Of a stretch of 64,000 nucleotides of DNA, positions 1-11,490 are shown in pieces. Source of the stretch: Alisma plantago-aquatica. Its lineage: Eukaryota > Streptophyta > Magnoliopsida > Alismatales > Alismataceae. The DNA lies in contig OY856412.1 of assembly GCA_963693085.1 (NCBI GenBank), positions 1,129,974,744 to 1,130,038,743 on the forward strand, given 5' to 3'. The position numbers and the translations under genes were made by a program. The notes under the pieces are model-generated. The model was not told where the DNA came from. It did not search any database and saw only the letters and a list, made by a program, of their open reading frames with translations. The stretch's first letter is position 1. Each line of letters begins with the position of its first letter.

Positions 1-165
1 AGTTGCTGCTTGGTTACTTGTTGAGAGATGTCTATCTTGTAGATGCCGTATGGCTTACTTTTAATGATATTGAGCTATTTAAAAAAAATATATAAGGGTG
101 AAACCAAAATTCCAATCATATCTATTATCCTAAAACATAATAAATTTTTGTGGCTCTAATACCAT
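1..165 (-). mobile_element. Copia element leader fragment, element 0
   Basis: Read on the minus strand, this is the untranslated leader just inside the 5' LTR of a Ty1/copia element whose coding part lies off the left edge of the window. It is AT-rich and contains no gag. The call rests on its position directly beside a primer-binding site (151-164) and an LTR end at 166. Identity beyond 'copia leader' is inference. Confidence 0.55.
151..164 (-). other. Primer-binding site (initiator Met tRNA type)
   Basis: The minus strand reads TGGTATTAGAGCCA, one change from the plant consensus TGGTATCAGAGCC that is complementary to the 3' end of initiator tRNA-Met. It lies one base inside the LTR end at 166. 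It shows that element 0 is oriented leftwards and that the LTR to its right is a 5' LTR. Confidence 0.8.
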
Positions 166-1615
166 TGTTGGGAAATATGGACACAGAGTAAAGCTGTGGA
201 AACAAAAAAAATTACCTACATATATTTCCATAAAAACAAGATCACGTCAACTACTATGAAATAGGAAGGATGGTTTTAGTGAGTTATACCTAGTTCTGGA
301 CCAAGTCCAACAAAAAAACTTACTTCTTTACAACTAATGACTAGTTGCTCTTGGACGGTGGTTATGTAGCTCCTAGTCTTCACCACGAATAGTTGTATGT
401 ACAACCTCTAAAGCGACTTCGATGGTCAGCCATGGACTGTAGGTTGACTTTTCTCTCTGAGTAGCAGCTAAAGGACTCTTACCTCTAGAGTAGTACACAC
501 GGACCTACTAGAACTCCTTTCATTCACCAAGAATGAATAGCAAGGAGTTGTCCCTCCTGATGGTGTACTAGTCACCAACCTGCTCTCCCGCAACAACAAC
601 TTCCCAGTTGTTCTCTCTAGTTGGCTATCCCTCCCTATCGGGTAGGACTTTCTTGGGTTCTCTTGGTTACCATAGCCAAAGAGGACAACAGTTGTTAGAG
701 GAACTAATTCTCAGTTGTCTGTGTTGTGTCTTGAGAATACCCCAGTACCCCTCCGTTTATAGGTGAGGTCAGGGTCATGGTTCCCAATCTGTATGAGATT
801 GTGTGGAAGTGGAAGGGACATCAAGAACTAGAACTTTCACAACCTAAGAGACACCAAATAGTTGCTTGGCACACACAAACAGTCTTCTGATGTGTGAGAT
901 GGTCGTCTTGTACTGCCAAATTTTTGTTTAATAGTTTTCCAATTGGATACAAATTTGGCAATTTCGATTCTAGTTAATATTACATATTAATTTACTTGCA
1001 CTCCAAGTTTGTGCAATTAAAACTATTTGAGAAACATCAAAAATATTCATTCAGCCTAGCCAAGCCATCTCATATAAGAGAAACGCATGTCTCTCTCACC
1101 CAGACGCTCGTCTGGTGAGTCGAGATGAGCTGGTCGGTTCAATCACATTGAACCAGTCGGTTCAAAGGAAGATTTAACCAATTCTAACTATGATTACCCT
1201 AATAGCCCAAATGGCCATCTCAACACTTTATACACTCATTTGGCATGCCCAAATGGCCATCTCATTCAGTGAGATGGTCGTTTGGTAGTCCACTCAGCCA
1301 ATCAGTCAATATATTGTGTGATTTGAATACCTAAACACTTCAGTAGCCAATCCAATTGTCATTCAAGATCAAACTCCTCTTCTAGATGGGCTCCTATGTG
1401 TTTGACCCTATGGGTCCCATGTCACATTGGCAATGAATGTACATAACTAGCTTATGACATCACAAGTAAAGAGTGGTGCCTAGTCAAACATCAGTGCTAC
1501 CTAGGTGAATGGAAAGTTGGAGAACAACTTCAACTTACAATCTGTATAAGGTGTTGTAGTGATTGTATAATATCTTTGTCACTAATATCTGGGATAAAAT
1601 TGAGGCCTATAAGGT
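166..1615 (-). repeat. Copia LTR I (truncated)
   Basis: The minus-strand LTR ends at 166 (plus-strand sequence starts TGTTGGGAAATATG) and is followed by the primer site. It aligns with the second copia LTR (10702-11691 plus 35046-35957) along its length, for example 1405-1475 against 11605-11680 and 1480-1615 against 35046-35185. A TATA-like CCTATAAAC lies at 755-763 on the minus strand. About 770 bases of U3, present in the second copy, are missing to the right of 1615, where Tekay-like sequence begins. The coding-free stretch has two copies of an AAATGGCCATCTCA block (about 1207-1265) and a GGTTCAAT/ATTGAACC hairpin near 1135-1160. Confidence 0.75.
755..763 (-). promoter_or_regulatory. TATA box of copia LTR I
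   Basis: Minus-strand CCTATAAAC, in the position matching CTATATAAAG at 11171-11180 in the second LTR copy. It is the likely core promoter separating U3 from R. Confidence 0.5.
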
Positions 1616-3213
1616 TTTCCACAAGAGAGACATGTTGTGTTCCTTGATGTTCCATAAAAGAGACATGTTGGTCTCCTTACGTCATATGAATGTAAAGTTG
1701 GAGGTGTCCATGTTAGCAGGGCTTTTGGCATAGCTGCATGTAAAGCCTACATTGAGGCAGCAGATCTGAGATGCTCAACAAAGTGATACAGTGATACAAT
1801 GTATTCAAGTAGAGTTTGGCAACGAGAAGCGTGTTGTCTTCCACAAGGTAGATGATGGGATAGTATGTTACCATAGCAGAGTAGTGGTTCTGGAAGTTGA
1901 CCATCTGAGGAAGATGGTTCTAGAAGAGGCTCACTCTTTGATGTATGTTATGCATCCAGGTAGAACCAAGATGCACCATAATATGAAAGATTTGTACTGG
2001 TGTCCTGGCTTGAAGTGTGACATGATTGAGTTCATGGGAAAGTGTCTTGTGAGTCAGTAGGTTAAAAAAGAGCATTAGAAGCCTACAAGAACTCTACAAC
2101 CATTGCTTATACCATAGTGGAAATGGGATCATGTTACGATAGACTTTGTGGTTGATCTCCCTAGGACAGCCAAAGGTCATGATTCCATTTGCATGATCAT
2201 TGACCGGTTGACAAAGACAACACACTCTTTACCGGTGAAGACCATGTATACGACAGAGAAGATGCACATATATATGTTGATGAGATAGTGAGGTTTCATG
2301 GTATCCCAAATACCATCATGTCTGACAGAGGTCCTCAGTTCACCAGTCACTTTTGTGAGCGCTTTCTTACAGCTATGGGTACGTAGTTGAATTTCAGTAC
2401 ATTGTTTCTCCCAGAGACAGATGGGAAGTCAAAGCCGACACAAACTAGATCTTGGAAGATCTGTTGAGAGCCTATGTTTTGTAGTTTCTAGGAAGTTGGG
2501 ATGAGAACCTCATGTTGGTAGAGTTTTCCTACAATAATAGTTATTAGCAGAGCATTGATATGGCACCTTATGAGGCCTTGTATGGGAGACGTTGTAGGTC
2601 ACCATTGTATTGACACGAGACTGGTGAATATCAGCTTTTTGGTTCTGAGCTTGTACAATAGATGACTGAAAAGATTAGAGTGATTCAATAGTAGTTGAAG
2701 GGCAACACAAGACTAGAAGAAGTTGTACGAAGATAATTGGCATAGACCACTAGAGTTTAAAGTGGGAGACAGAGTGTATCTCAAGGTTTCTCCTTGGAAA
2801 GGTGTTTTGAGGTTTGGGAAGAAGGGTAAGTTGGCTCCCAGGTATATGGAACCTTATCCTATGGTGGCACGTGTTGGAAAGGTGGCCTATGAATTGGAGT
2901 TGCCACCTAAGTTGCACATGTTACATCTTCCATGTGTCTATGTTGAGGAAGTGTCACCCCGATGCATAGTTGACATTGTAGCCCATGGAGGTTGAGCTCG
3001 AAGAGGACATATTCTATGTGGAAGGACATGTGTTGATCTAGGATAGGAGGATCAAGAAGTTGAACAAGAAGGATATAGTGTTGGTGAAGGTTTTGTGGCA
3101 TCATCGTGGCATAGAGGAAGCCACATCAGAGCTTTAGGAAGATATGTGTCGGAAGTACCCATCTCCTTTTGCATAGGATTTTGGGGGCAAAATCCTTGTA
3201 AGGGTTTTATGGT
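1616..3213 (+). pseudogene. Tekay-like gypsy pol fragment: integrase and C-terminal end
   Basis: This is a 5'-truncated Ty3/gypsy polyprotein relic. From about 1690 the translation follows the linker between RNase H and integrase. The zinc-binding H2C2 region of integrase comes next (1914-2060: EEAHS, MHPG, DLYWCPGLK, CLVSQ). The catalytic core follows, with DFVVDLPRTAKGHDSI and DRLTKTTHSLPVK at about 2140-2240, SDRGPQFTSHF at about 2320-2355, and FNSxxPETDG near 2390-2420. Next comes the long open stretch 2723-2995 with the GDRVYLKVSPWKGVLRFGKK region. A degraded chromodomain-like tail (KVLWHHRGIEEAT) ends near 3180. Several in-frame stops and at least two frameshifts break it. Gag, protease, RT and most of RNase H are missing; the break at 1616 joins copia LTR sequence. 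Not functional. Confidence 0.85.
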
Positions 3214-6200
3214 TGTAAGGCCCCTTGACCTAGATTAGTGCTTCAGTATGCTTGCTTTGCTTAATGAGATGCTTGACCTTAATCTAATCCTTTAAGATGC
3301 TTTGTTAACATGTGACAAGATTATGTTTTTAGTTTGGTACTATTTGGATGATGTTTCAGCTTTATATCCTTGTTTTGGACCAAGTAGCAATTTACCCATC
3401 TTGAGGGGTTATCTAGTAATTTTTCACATGTTGAGTGTACCCTTAGTGCTTTATCATCATGATAAAAATAATGATGCTATGGGGAGATTTTTTGGACCTT
3501 TTTTGATGAGGTGGCATCTTGTGGTGATGATAGAGTTTTCTAGGGTTTTTCTTGGTGGAGCATGGTGTTGACCATGTTGAGCTCAATTGAGTGTTACAAA
3601 CCTATGTCTCAACCATGTTTGTGTGTCTTGAGTGTGTTTCAACTAGGACACCTTCTTTGGGTGATGTTGTTTTGACCATGGTGCCCTAAATGTGGTCTAG
3701 TCGAGATGGTTGTCTGCTAGTGATGTGTTTCAACCATGTTTTGTGTGGTCTTTTTTGTAGTGGTTCAAACAATGTACCTTGATGTTTGTTTTTACATTTT
3801 GAGTGGTGGTGACCCATGTTTTGAAAACCCCAACTAGGTTTTATCACCATCAGTTGCATGCATGATATTAGTGGTTTGACGGTTGTTTTCTTGGTGGACA
3901 AGTGTCCCTTTGGTTCTCCCTTCTGTTGACACCTCACACCTACATTACATGTCTCATCCCTTAGGTATATAACCTCTCTCTTCTTCATGCAAGTAATACC
4001 TTTTCTCTCTTTCCTCCTCCTTCCTTGCTTATACAACCATGGAGTTTGGTGGAGCTAGGGGGTGTTCATCTTGGTGCTTTGGTGCCCGATGCATGTGATG
4101 TTCTTGAGCTTGATCATCCTTCTTGTGGTAATATTTGGTGACCTTCTTCCTTGGTAAGTAGATTTGAACCCTTTATCTCATTTTACCCTTGCACCCTATG
4201 GTGTTCTTCCTTCCTTATCAGCCATGAGACCATGGTTCTACCATGGTGGTCACCTTGAACAAACTTCTTATCACAAGGGTCGTAGACTATGCTTGACATG
4301 GTGGTACCTGAGTGAGAGGAAGCTTTCTTCTCTTTCCCCTTTCTTCTTCTTTGGTTCAGACTATGGTTTTCTTTGTCCTCTTTTCTTGAGCTATCTTTTT
4401 ACCATGGTGTTCTTATCTTTGGAGGTGACCTTGTGGTTGAAGTATTGACCTTGGTTGGAGCTTCATCTTATTCCTTGGAGCTCATAATCTTAGAAGATTG
4501 GTTCTCTACCGAAGGTGGGTTATATAACTCTCTACCTTCTTCTATTACTTGCACCCTTATTTATCCTAGTATGAAATTGTTTTCATCTCTATAATGTGAT
4601 TCTAATGCTCTATCTAGAGTTATCTTGATTGAAGGTTGAAGACTTTGTATTATTCTCATGTAGATTGCTCTCTTTCTTAAACCCTATGTTTTTACATCTG
4701 ACTTGTGATTTGATGGTTGAGGCAATTTTGATACATGCATCATGATCCTTGTTTGTATTATCATGGTATGGTCTGACTCTCATGTTTTTCTTGAGGTTTT
4801 TGATTAGTTTTTATTGAGGTTTAAGCTTGGTCTTCTTTACCCTTGTTTGATTTCTTTATGGATTATGTTGGAGATTGAATTTCAAGGTTTTGATGTTCTT
4901 TTTGCATGGAGTTTTCCACCTTGTTGATAATGGTTTTTTCCTTGATGTCAATCTCTATTTTGAATGAGGTACCTTCTATTTTGGAGATGGCAAGTGATGT
5001 TAATGTTGTTTTACCTCAATGGTTTCTACCTATCATATGTTGTTGTGGTTGTGACCCAAACCCTAATGGGTTGATGGTCGTAACACCTAGGGTCGATACA
5101 CTAGTGCTTTTGTTATGATTGAGACATGTGCTATTTTTCAAGGTTGAGATGTATGCTTTGTTATGGTCAAGACTCTTGTCTTAGTGGTGGTTAAGATACA
5201 TGTTTCAAGGTTGGTTGATACACTCACATGAGTACATGGTCACAACCTATGTGAGACCTTGTAAGGTTGTTACACATGTATATGTAGATGATGGTTGATA
5301 CCTAATGTTGTTTAGATAGTTGATTAACCAAGTTAATGATGATGTTCTAATCCTAGTACGCTCTAAGAAAGTGGGAGGTGATGAGACTAGGGTTTGGTGA
5401 TTGATTAATGCTAAGAAACTCTAATCAGTTATACATATGAAACCCAAGCCATAATACTATGGCATGCTATGCTTGTTGATGTCATTGGATGAATGGTATG
5501 TGATTACTTTTTCTCTATCCTACTTGTGTGATTCTAACCGTGTAGGTGGAATGTATGTCAGAGCTATGTGAATGCTATGGTGATCATATGTGATACAGGG
5601 TGATGGTTACGAGCCTAGATGAGGCATGTTAAGATCATAATGATGTGATGGGTATTACGACTTGGAAGAGGCTTAAATCCTAGTGAGAGGTTTATCCTCC
5701 AGTGATGTGATGAGGGATTTATATCCCACATAAGTGCAACGTGGTGATGGCCTTCGATACAATATGATAATGTTAATGGCCTTGTGAATGGTAGTGCTAT
5801 AAGTACCATGTGATGATGTGACAAATTCACACCTTATACATTTTATATCTTCTGGAGTTGAACTATCCCCTTATCTTTGTATATTTTGTTTTGAGTTTAT
5901 ATGTTGTAACTTGATTGATGATAAAAGACACCCAATTGGCCTAACTAATCAAGTGAAACCCTAATCATGTAGGTACCATGTGCCATAGATTCATTCTGGT
6001 GTCACTTTTATTGTTGGGTGGTGAAACGATGAATTTCCTATGGGATAATCAAAGAACATATTTTTTAATATGTGTGGGTGCAAGTTGAGTATCTCCTTGT
6101 GTCCACAATTGTAGGTTGTGTGAGACAACCATGCGTGAGTTGTTGTCCTTGTGATATGGGATAGACTGCAGTTTGACTGGATTTGATGCCTCTTTTTAAA

Positions 6201-7272
6201 GAACGACCATGGGTGAGCCTGTTCTTCTAGCGTCGTCACATGTACAAAGGGGGGGTTGATGTTTTATAGGGATGGCCATGCATGAGCCTATCCTTCAGCT
6301 TGACTATATGTCGCTATTTGCAGTTTACTGATATGTCTTTGCGGTGTTTCTCTTATACTGACTAATAGGTGTTGGGGAGGTCATGGATTTCGACTCTTCC
6401 ATAGACCATATATGGTACAAATTTTGACTCAGCAGTGGTCGGTTGGAATTTAGTGGTATGACTCAAATCCTCTGGGCATAAAAAAAGATGTAACACAGCT
6501 GTGTAGTATATTTTGCTTAAGGTCAAATACGTCACATTGGTTGAGCCCTTTTCCTTGTCTTTATACTAATTTCTTAAATTATAATGCAGTCAGAGAAGTC
6601 AACTGTTATACATGTTCTTCATATTCCTTCTTAAAGTAATAATTATGCTACTTCTCAGTGGTAACTACCTAGTTTGCTTAATTCATGTTATTTGTTTAAT
6701 ACATATCATTTAGTTGAATCTGCTCAACCTGTAATATATGTTTTGTACCTACTTTAGTACGTGTGCCTTTAATAGACATTGGCAGAGAGTTATTTCTCTC
6801 ACTGGGACATTTGGTCTCACCTTGTGGTTTTCCACATCTTTTAGGTGGTCGAGCACAAAGAGGTAGATATCATGTTGTTGAGGTTGAGAAGCTAGAGCAG
6901 AAGTAGCTGAACAAAGGTTGGGTAAGTTGCTTGTGTTTTATAGTAGAGTCCTATGTGTCGTCCATGCACTCTCAGATCCTTGGGGAAGTTTTGTAGATAT
7001 TGTATATCGAGATGATGTTTTGGCTATAGGCCTTTATTGTACATATACATGTATATGTGTGAATAGATTACCTCTTGTGATAGGTTTTGGTCAGTGAACA
7101 GTGCTATGTAATAAAATTTTGGCATGTGTTATACATATATATATATACAGGTGGATTTGTTAACTTGACGTGATATCCTTCCACTTGAGGTGGATATTTG
7201 GTAATGGTTTTAATTTCCTATGTGTTCTGGTAACCTGGTGGATTAATATTAGTTCCACGTTCTGTTTTGTGT
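3214..7272 (+). repeat. Putative 3' LTR of the Tekay-like fragment
   Basis: A TGTAAGGCCCC start lies about 35 bases after the end of the pol relic, where Tekay LTRs begin (families typically start TGTAACACCC or similar). The right limit is set by resumption of copia integrase coding on the minus strand at about 7273. Two TATA-like sites are visible, TATATAA at 3966-3972 and at 4521-4527. No protein family is recognisable inside; the open frames (for example 3686-4036 minus) look like chance. About 4 kb is long for an LTR, so another insertion may be hidden here. Start fairly likely, end approximate. Confidence 0.5.
6125..6299 (+). repeat. Three imperfect repeats inside Tekay-like LTR
   Basis: Three related units at about 6125-6150, 6203-6230 and 6272-6299 share CCATGxxTGAG followed by a TGTTCTT-like segment. 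They are spaced about 78 and 69 bases apart. The other Tekay-like LTR pair in this window carries a different repeat series in its downstream half. Confidence 0.55.
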
Positions 7273-7848
7273 AATCTCACTTTTGTGTGACAAGTTTGTC
7301 ACACTTTTCAAGTAACATTTTGTTGACATAAGATTCACACCTTCAGATCCTACTAAAAGACATTCTGGGATACTTCTGAGTCCATATCTCATATAGTGTC
7401 CTTTTAACTGATTTAGATGGTACACAATCTAGCGCAAACACTGTGGTTTTTAGTGCATAACCCTAGAAGGAAATCAGAAGATTAGTAGAACTCATCATTC
7501 ACCATATAATATCTACCAATGTATGGTTCCTTCTTTCAGATACACCACATGATGCGGTGTTCCAAATTGAGTCCAATGTGATACAATACCACTATTTCAT
7601 TGAAGGTCCTCAAACTCCAAGTTCAAGTATTCTCCACATCGGTTAGAATGAAGTTCCTTAATACTATTACCAAGTTTGTTTTGTACTTCATTCTTGAGAT
7701 CCTTGAACTTTTCAAAAGTTTTTGACTTGTGTTTCGTCAAGTACATGTATCCATACCTACTATAGTCATCATTGAAGGTAATGAAGTACTAGTAACCACC
7801 TCTAGAATTTGTTATAAATGGTCCACATACATCAGTCTGTACGAGTCC
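7273..7848 (-). pseudogene. Copia integrase core (decayed)
   Basis: Minus-strand continuation of the gag-pre-integrase region. Recognisable blocks in order are TDVCGP (first catalytic Asp region), FITFNDDYSRYGYMYL, a KSKTFEKFKDLKNEVQNKLG helix, and the ELHSNRCGEYL region where the usual RSDRGGEY has lost its Asp. Then come FGTPHHVV, GYALKTTVFALD, PSKSVKRTLYEIW and CESYVNK. Several stops interrupt it. Coding similarity ends near 7273, where Tekay-like LTR sequence starts. The downstream integrase tail, RT and RNase H are therefore absent. The catalytic triad is not intact. Confidence 0.8.
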
Positions 7849-8450
7849 CTATAAATCACTCACTCTCTCATTGTGACCTGTGAAAGGAGACTTGGTCATC
7901 TTACCTGACAAACAAGATTCACATGTCTCTATTGATTCAAAATCAAAATAGTCTAGGTATCCATCCTTATGGAGTCTAGAGATGTGTTTCTCATTCATGT
8001 ACCCTAGATGACAATGCCAAAGATATCTTTTGTTTGAGTTATCGAGTTTTAGTATTTTGGCATTAACATTATAAACATTTGTCTCTATTTCTAGGGAATA
8101 AAAACCATAAGACATCAGGGAACTGCCATAAAAGATCTTGTGTTTACTGATATAACATCTTCCGTTCTTTATAAGAAATTTGAATCTATTCTTGTCCATA
8201 CAAGATACAAAAATGATGTTTCTATTGATAGAAGGTACAAAATTTAAGTTCTTTAACTCTATTACAAACCTTTTAGGCAGAGATAAATTGTAAGTTCCAA
8301 CTGTTGTGAAAGCAACTCTTTCTCTATTTGTAATGCATAGTTCAACCTCACCCTTTCTTAAAGGGTTACTTCTTTTCATATCTTGTATATTGGAGCATAT
8401 GTGACATCCACATCAGTTATCTAGTACCCAACATGAAAAAGTAGACATAT
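7849..8450 (-). pseudogene. Copia protease remnant and GAG-pre-integrase domain
   Basis: The protease active-site block is at about 8403-8434: the usual LDTGCGSHI reads LDN, stop, CGCHIC, so the catalytic D[ST]G is destroyed. An uninterrupted 176-residue frame follows (7849-8379). It contains the GAG-pre-integrase / HHCC zinc-binding region, with LWHCHLGYMNEKHISRLHKDG then CESCLSGKMTKSPF giving the conserved His and Cys pairs. This is typical of TNT1-like plant copia polyproteins. Confidence 0.85.
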
Positions 8451-8529
8451 TTATCTTAATACCATAAGTACCTAAAGTGGAGATCTCTATCCCCTCCTTC
8501 TTCTTCCTTAATTCCTCCAAGTAAAGAGG

Positions 8530-9318
8530 TAGATTCATTTTCCAATGTCCAACTTGGTGACAGTGGTGGCAATTGCCTCCTTTGATCACCCCTCCCTTTG
8601 CTTTGAGTGCAGAAGACTTGGTCTTCTATCCATCTATAGAAATCTTCTTAGCTTTGCCTTTTCCCTTGGACTTTCTCTTTCCTTTGTTGATCATCATCAC
8701 GGATTTGGGTTTGTCCTTATTCATATATGCCTCAACGGTTCTCAACATGCCAAGCAATTTTGACATTTGCTTGTCAAAATTATACATGTTGTAGTTCATG
8801 ACTAACTGGTTGTATGATTCTGGCAGTGAATGCAAAATAAGAAATGTGGCCAACGCTTGACCTAAGAGAAATTCCAGTCTAGTGAGGTTCTCCACATACC
8901 CAATCAATTTGAGCAGATGGGGACCTAGTGGATTACCTTCTACCATGTTACACTTATACAATGCTTTAGAGACATCATATGTCTCTTGTCTTTCTTGATC
9001 TTGGTACATGTTCTTACGATGTGTTACCATCTCAATAACATCCATATTCTCATGTAGCCTCTGCAAGTCATAGTTCATTGAGCATAACATCATGCACTTG
9101 ACATCCGTAGCATCTTTAGAGTACTTCTTGTAAGCATCCTTGTCAGCATTAGGTGCAGTGGGAGCAGATTCATCTAGCTCTAGTGTCTCTAGAACATAGA
9201 GCTTTCTCTCTAGTGTGAGAATGACTCTTAGCATCCTAAATCAGTCATGGAAATTATTCACATTCAACTTGTCCTTCTCAAGGACCAATCGCAAAGAAAA
9301 TGTCTTGTTGGTTGCCAT
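8530..9318 (-). pseudogene. Copia gag (UBN2-type) with zinc knuckle
   Basis: The start is chosen at the Met at 9318, giving MATNKTFSLRLVLEKDKLN, the usual start of plant copia gag. An in-frame TGA replaces a Trp codon just before residue 30 (about 9240). A 202-codon open stretch then follows (8626-9234). It contains the capsid-like blocks MLCSMNYDLQRLHENMD, LGQALATFLILHSLPESYNQ and LLGMLRTVEAYMNK and a lysine-rich tail. Further on, CHHCHQVGHWKMN at about 8545-8585 is a zinc knuckle missing its last Cys. It packages element RNA in intact relatives; here it is broken. Confidence 0.85.
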
Positions 9319-10686
9319 TTGTTTCTACAAAAGAATTTTGCAATATGTCAAAACCCTTTTAGATTTGATTTGATTAAAAGGATGTATTAATTAGACCTTC
9401 AAATTATCATCACTCCCACTATTTTTTTCAAATTGATAACCCACATTATCAATTCACAAGATTGAAGTGTACAATCTTCTAGTGAGCCAAGATCCATATG
9501 TCATCAATTCATGAGTCAACTTTGGTTGATCACCCACAACTTGACTATTTAGGTGGGTAGTTTTTCCAATTGCATCTGAATACAACTCTTGGATAGATGG
9601 TGTGCACAACTACTTGTCATAATCCGCCTTTATGCTTCTAGGTACTTAATCTCATTAATGTCACCTAGTCAAGGATGACCAAAAATCTAACACGATAGGA
9701 TATGTACCCTGCATTGGTAAATTTACATATCTACCATCACACTTCTACAAGATAGATGACGTGCCATGCTTTGGCGTAACCTACACTTAGTCTATGAAGC
9801 TTTTCATGTGTGTTCCTAATGGAAAGCATGTAAGACTTGATATTTTATTGAGGTATTTTATGTTTACATATATAAATATACATTTCCAACTACCACATAA
9901 TTATAGTGTGTATCATATACCTGCTATAACTACAAAAAAACATGAAATAATAAATACGAGTGATGTCTATGGACACGCTAATATCATTCCTTGGAGCCAC
10001 AATGAATTTCTACCTCATAAGGTTCACATGATATGTACAATCTGTATATCAGAAATATATGTTGGAACCAGTTTAGATTGATCAGTTCAACTCTTGACAC
10101 TATCACTTAGCCTCCTGGTTGGTTGGTTGGTCTCTTGAAATGGTTGTCTGGACTCAGTTTCAAATGAAGTCTTGACTCCTCCAATCAATCATTTGGGCAA
10201 CCAGACGATCGGTTCCTCCTATCATCTAGCCTCCTCGGTCCTCTACTCAAACGGGTTAATCATCTGAGCTGGTTGGTTCATTTGGTGTGGAACGCGATCA
10301 TTTGCAATAACATGAAATAAAAACAATCTTATTCATATTTAACTTATAAAATTGAAAAAGAGAAACCTCGAGTTACATTCGAGGGGAGCATAAGAAGGAA
10401 AGCATTTAATACTTTTACATATAGAAAAGAGAGTGAGGATCAACATACAAATTAATTGATAAAATAGGAATAAAACCATTCAATCAAGAACAATCATAAC
10501 AATTTTTTAGGTGACACATATTTGTTACATATATATCATATATATATTTATTTATTGGGATAGTATGTGGTATCTAATTTGATATGCACATTAATCATTT
10601 TTAAATATTCACATCATATGAAATAAAAAAATGATGAAACAAAATCCACTCGTATCGATTAAATCCCAAAACTTAGTAGATTAGTG
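9319..10686 (-). other. Untranslated leader of copia element II
   Basis: About 1.37 kb lies between the primer site and the gag start. It has no coding similarity. It contains short GGTTGGTTGGTTGG and GGTTCATTTGG motifs (10110-10290) resembling those in the LTR U3, and AT-rich sequence from 10320 to 10686. Long leaders occur in some plant copia lineages. Confidence 0.55.
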
Positions 10687-10700
10687 TGGCTCTAATAGCA
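10687..10700 (-). other. Primer-binding site of copia element II
   Basis: The minus strand reads TGCTATTAGAGCCA, two changes from the initiator tRNA-Met complement TGGTATCAGAGCC. It abuts the LTR end at 10702. This fixes element II as reading leftwards, with gag starting 1.37 kb downstream. Confidence 0.75.
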
Positions 10701-11170
10701 CTATAGGGAAATGTGGCATCAAATGTGGCAGCGGAAACAAAAAATTTAGTCATTGACCAATGGATATGTCAATAACTATGGATTGGGAAGGAGGGTAAGC
10801 AAGAGATATGCATGGTCCTGGAGCAAGTCCAATGACAACTCTTGCAGTAGTATGCTTCTTTTGCAAGTTGCACATGGACAACTGTTGAGGTAAAACTACA
10901 ACAGACATCAATGGTTTTGGTCCTACTAGCGGGTGGAAATGACCTCCTCGCCCCTATCTTAGTCTACCTTGACCATCGAGAACTCCTCATTGTTCTCCAA
11001 GGCCAACGACTCATCACTTAAAACCTCAACCTACTAGCACTGACTTTCTCTCCCTTGTTGTCTCTCTCTTTTGGGGTAAGACTTGCTCACGCTCTCTTGG
11101 TTACCACAACTAGAGAGAACAAAAATTGTTAGAGCTTATTGTTGTGTCTCTAAAATCCTAAATTTCCTCC

Positions 11171-11180
11171 CTTTATATAG
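11171..11180 (-). promoter_or_regulatory. TATA box of copia LTR II
   Basis: Minus-strand CTATATAAAG followed downstream (leftwards) by GGGAGGAAATT. The homologous position in LTR I is 755-763. Transcription would run leftwards through gag. Confidence 0.6.
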
Positions 11181-11262
11181 GATGGCAAGGGTCAAGTTTT
11201 TCAGTTCAATTGGGAGTCGAAGAGACTATATTTGATGATTTTTTTTGGAAGCTACAAACGAT

Positions 11263-11490
11263 GAACAGATCGGTTTAGTGTTGAACTAGTCAGTTTACAA
11301 GTGAATCGGTCGATTCAACACCTAAACTAGTCAGTTCACTAGCTTTCCTATTTTTAACACATTGGCTTTTCATATTTGATTAACGCACAACATGAGGTCA
11401 ACATCAATCCATGATTGAATCCCATTAATCAATCAATTGTCAGTTCACAACCTAAACCGATCGGTTCATATCACGGAACTGGTCAGTTCA
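11263..11490 (-). repeat. Array of dyad motifs in copia U3
   Basis: Six imperfect copies of GAACTGGTCAGTTCA lie upstream of the TATA box: 11263-11277, 11283-11297, 11303-11317, 11324-11338, 11455-11468 and 11476-11490. The first four are spaced 20, 20 and 21 bases, about two helical turns. Each has a GAAC/GTTC inverted half-site. LTR I has two such sites near 1130-1165. An enhancer role is inference from position and spacing. Confidence 0.6.

Noticed and set aside
3686..4036. 116-codon minus-strand open frame
   Set aside because: It lies in a Tekay-like LTR, has no recognised domain, and its composition (poly-Lys/Arg start) fits chance in a pyrimidine-rich plus strand.
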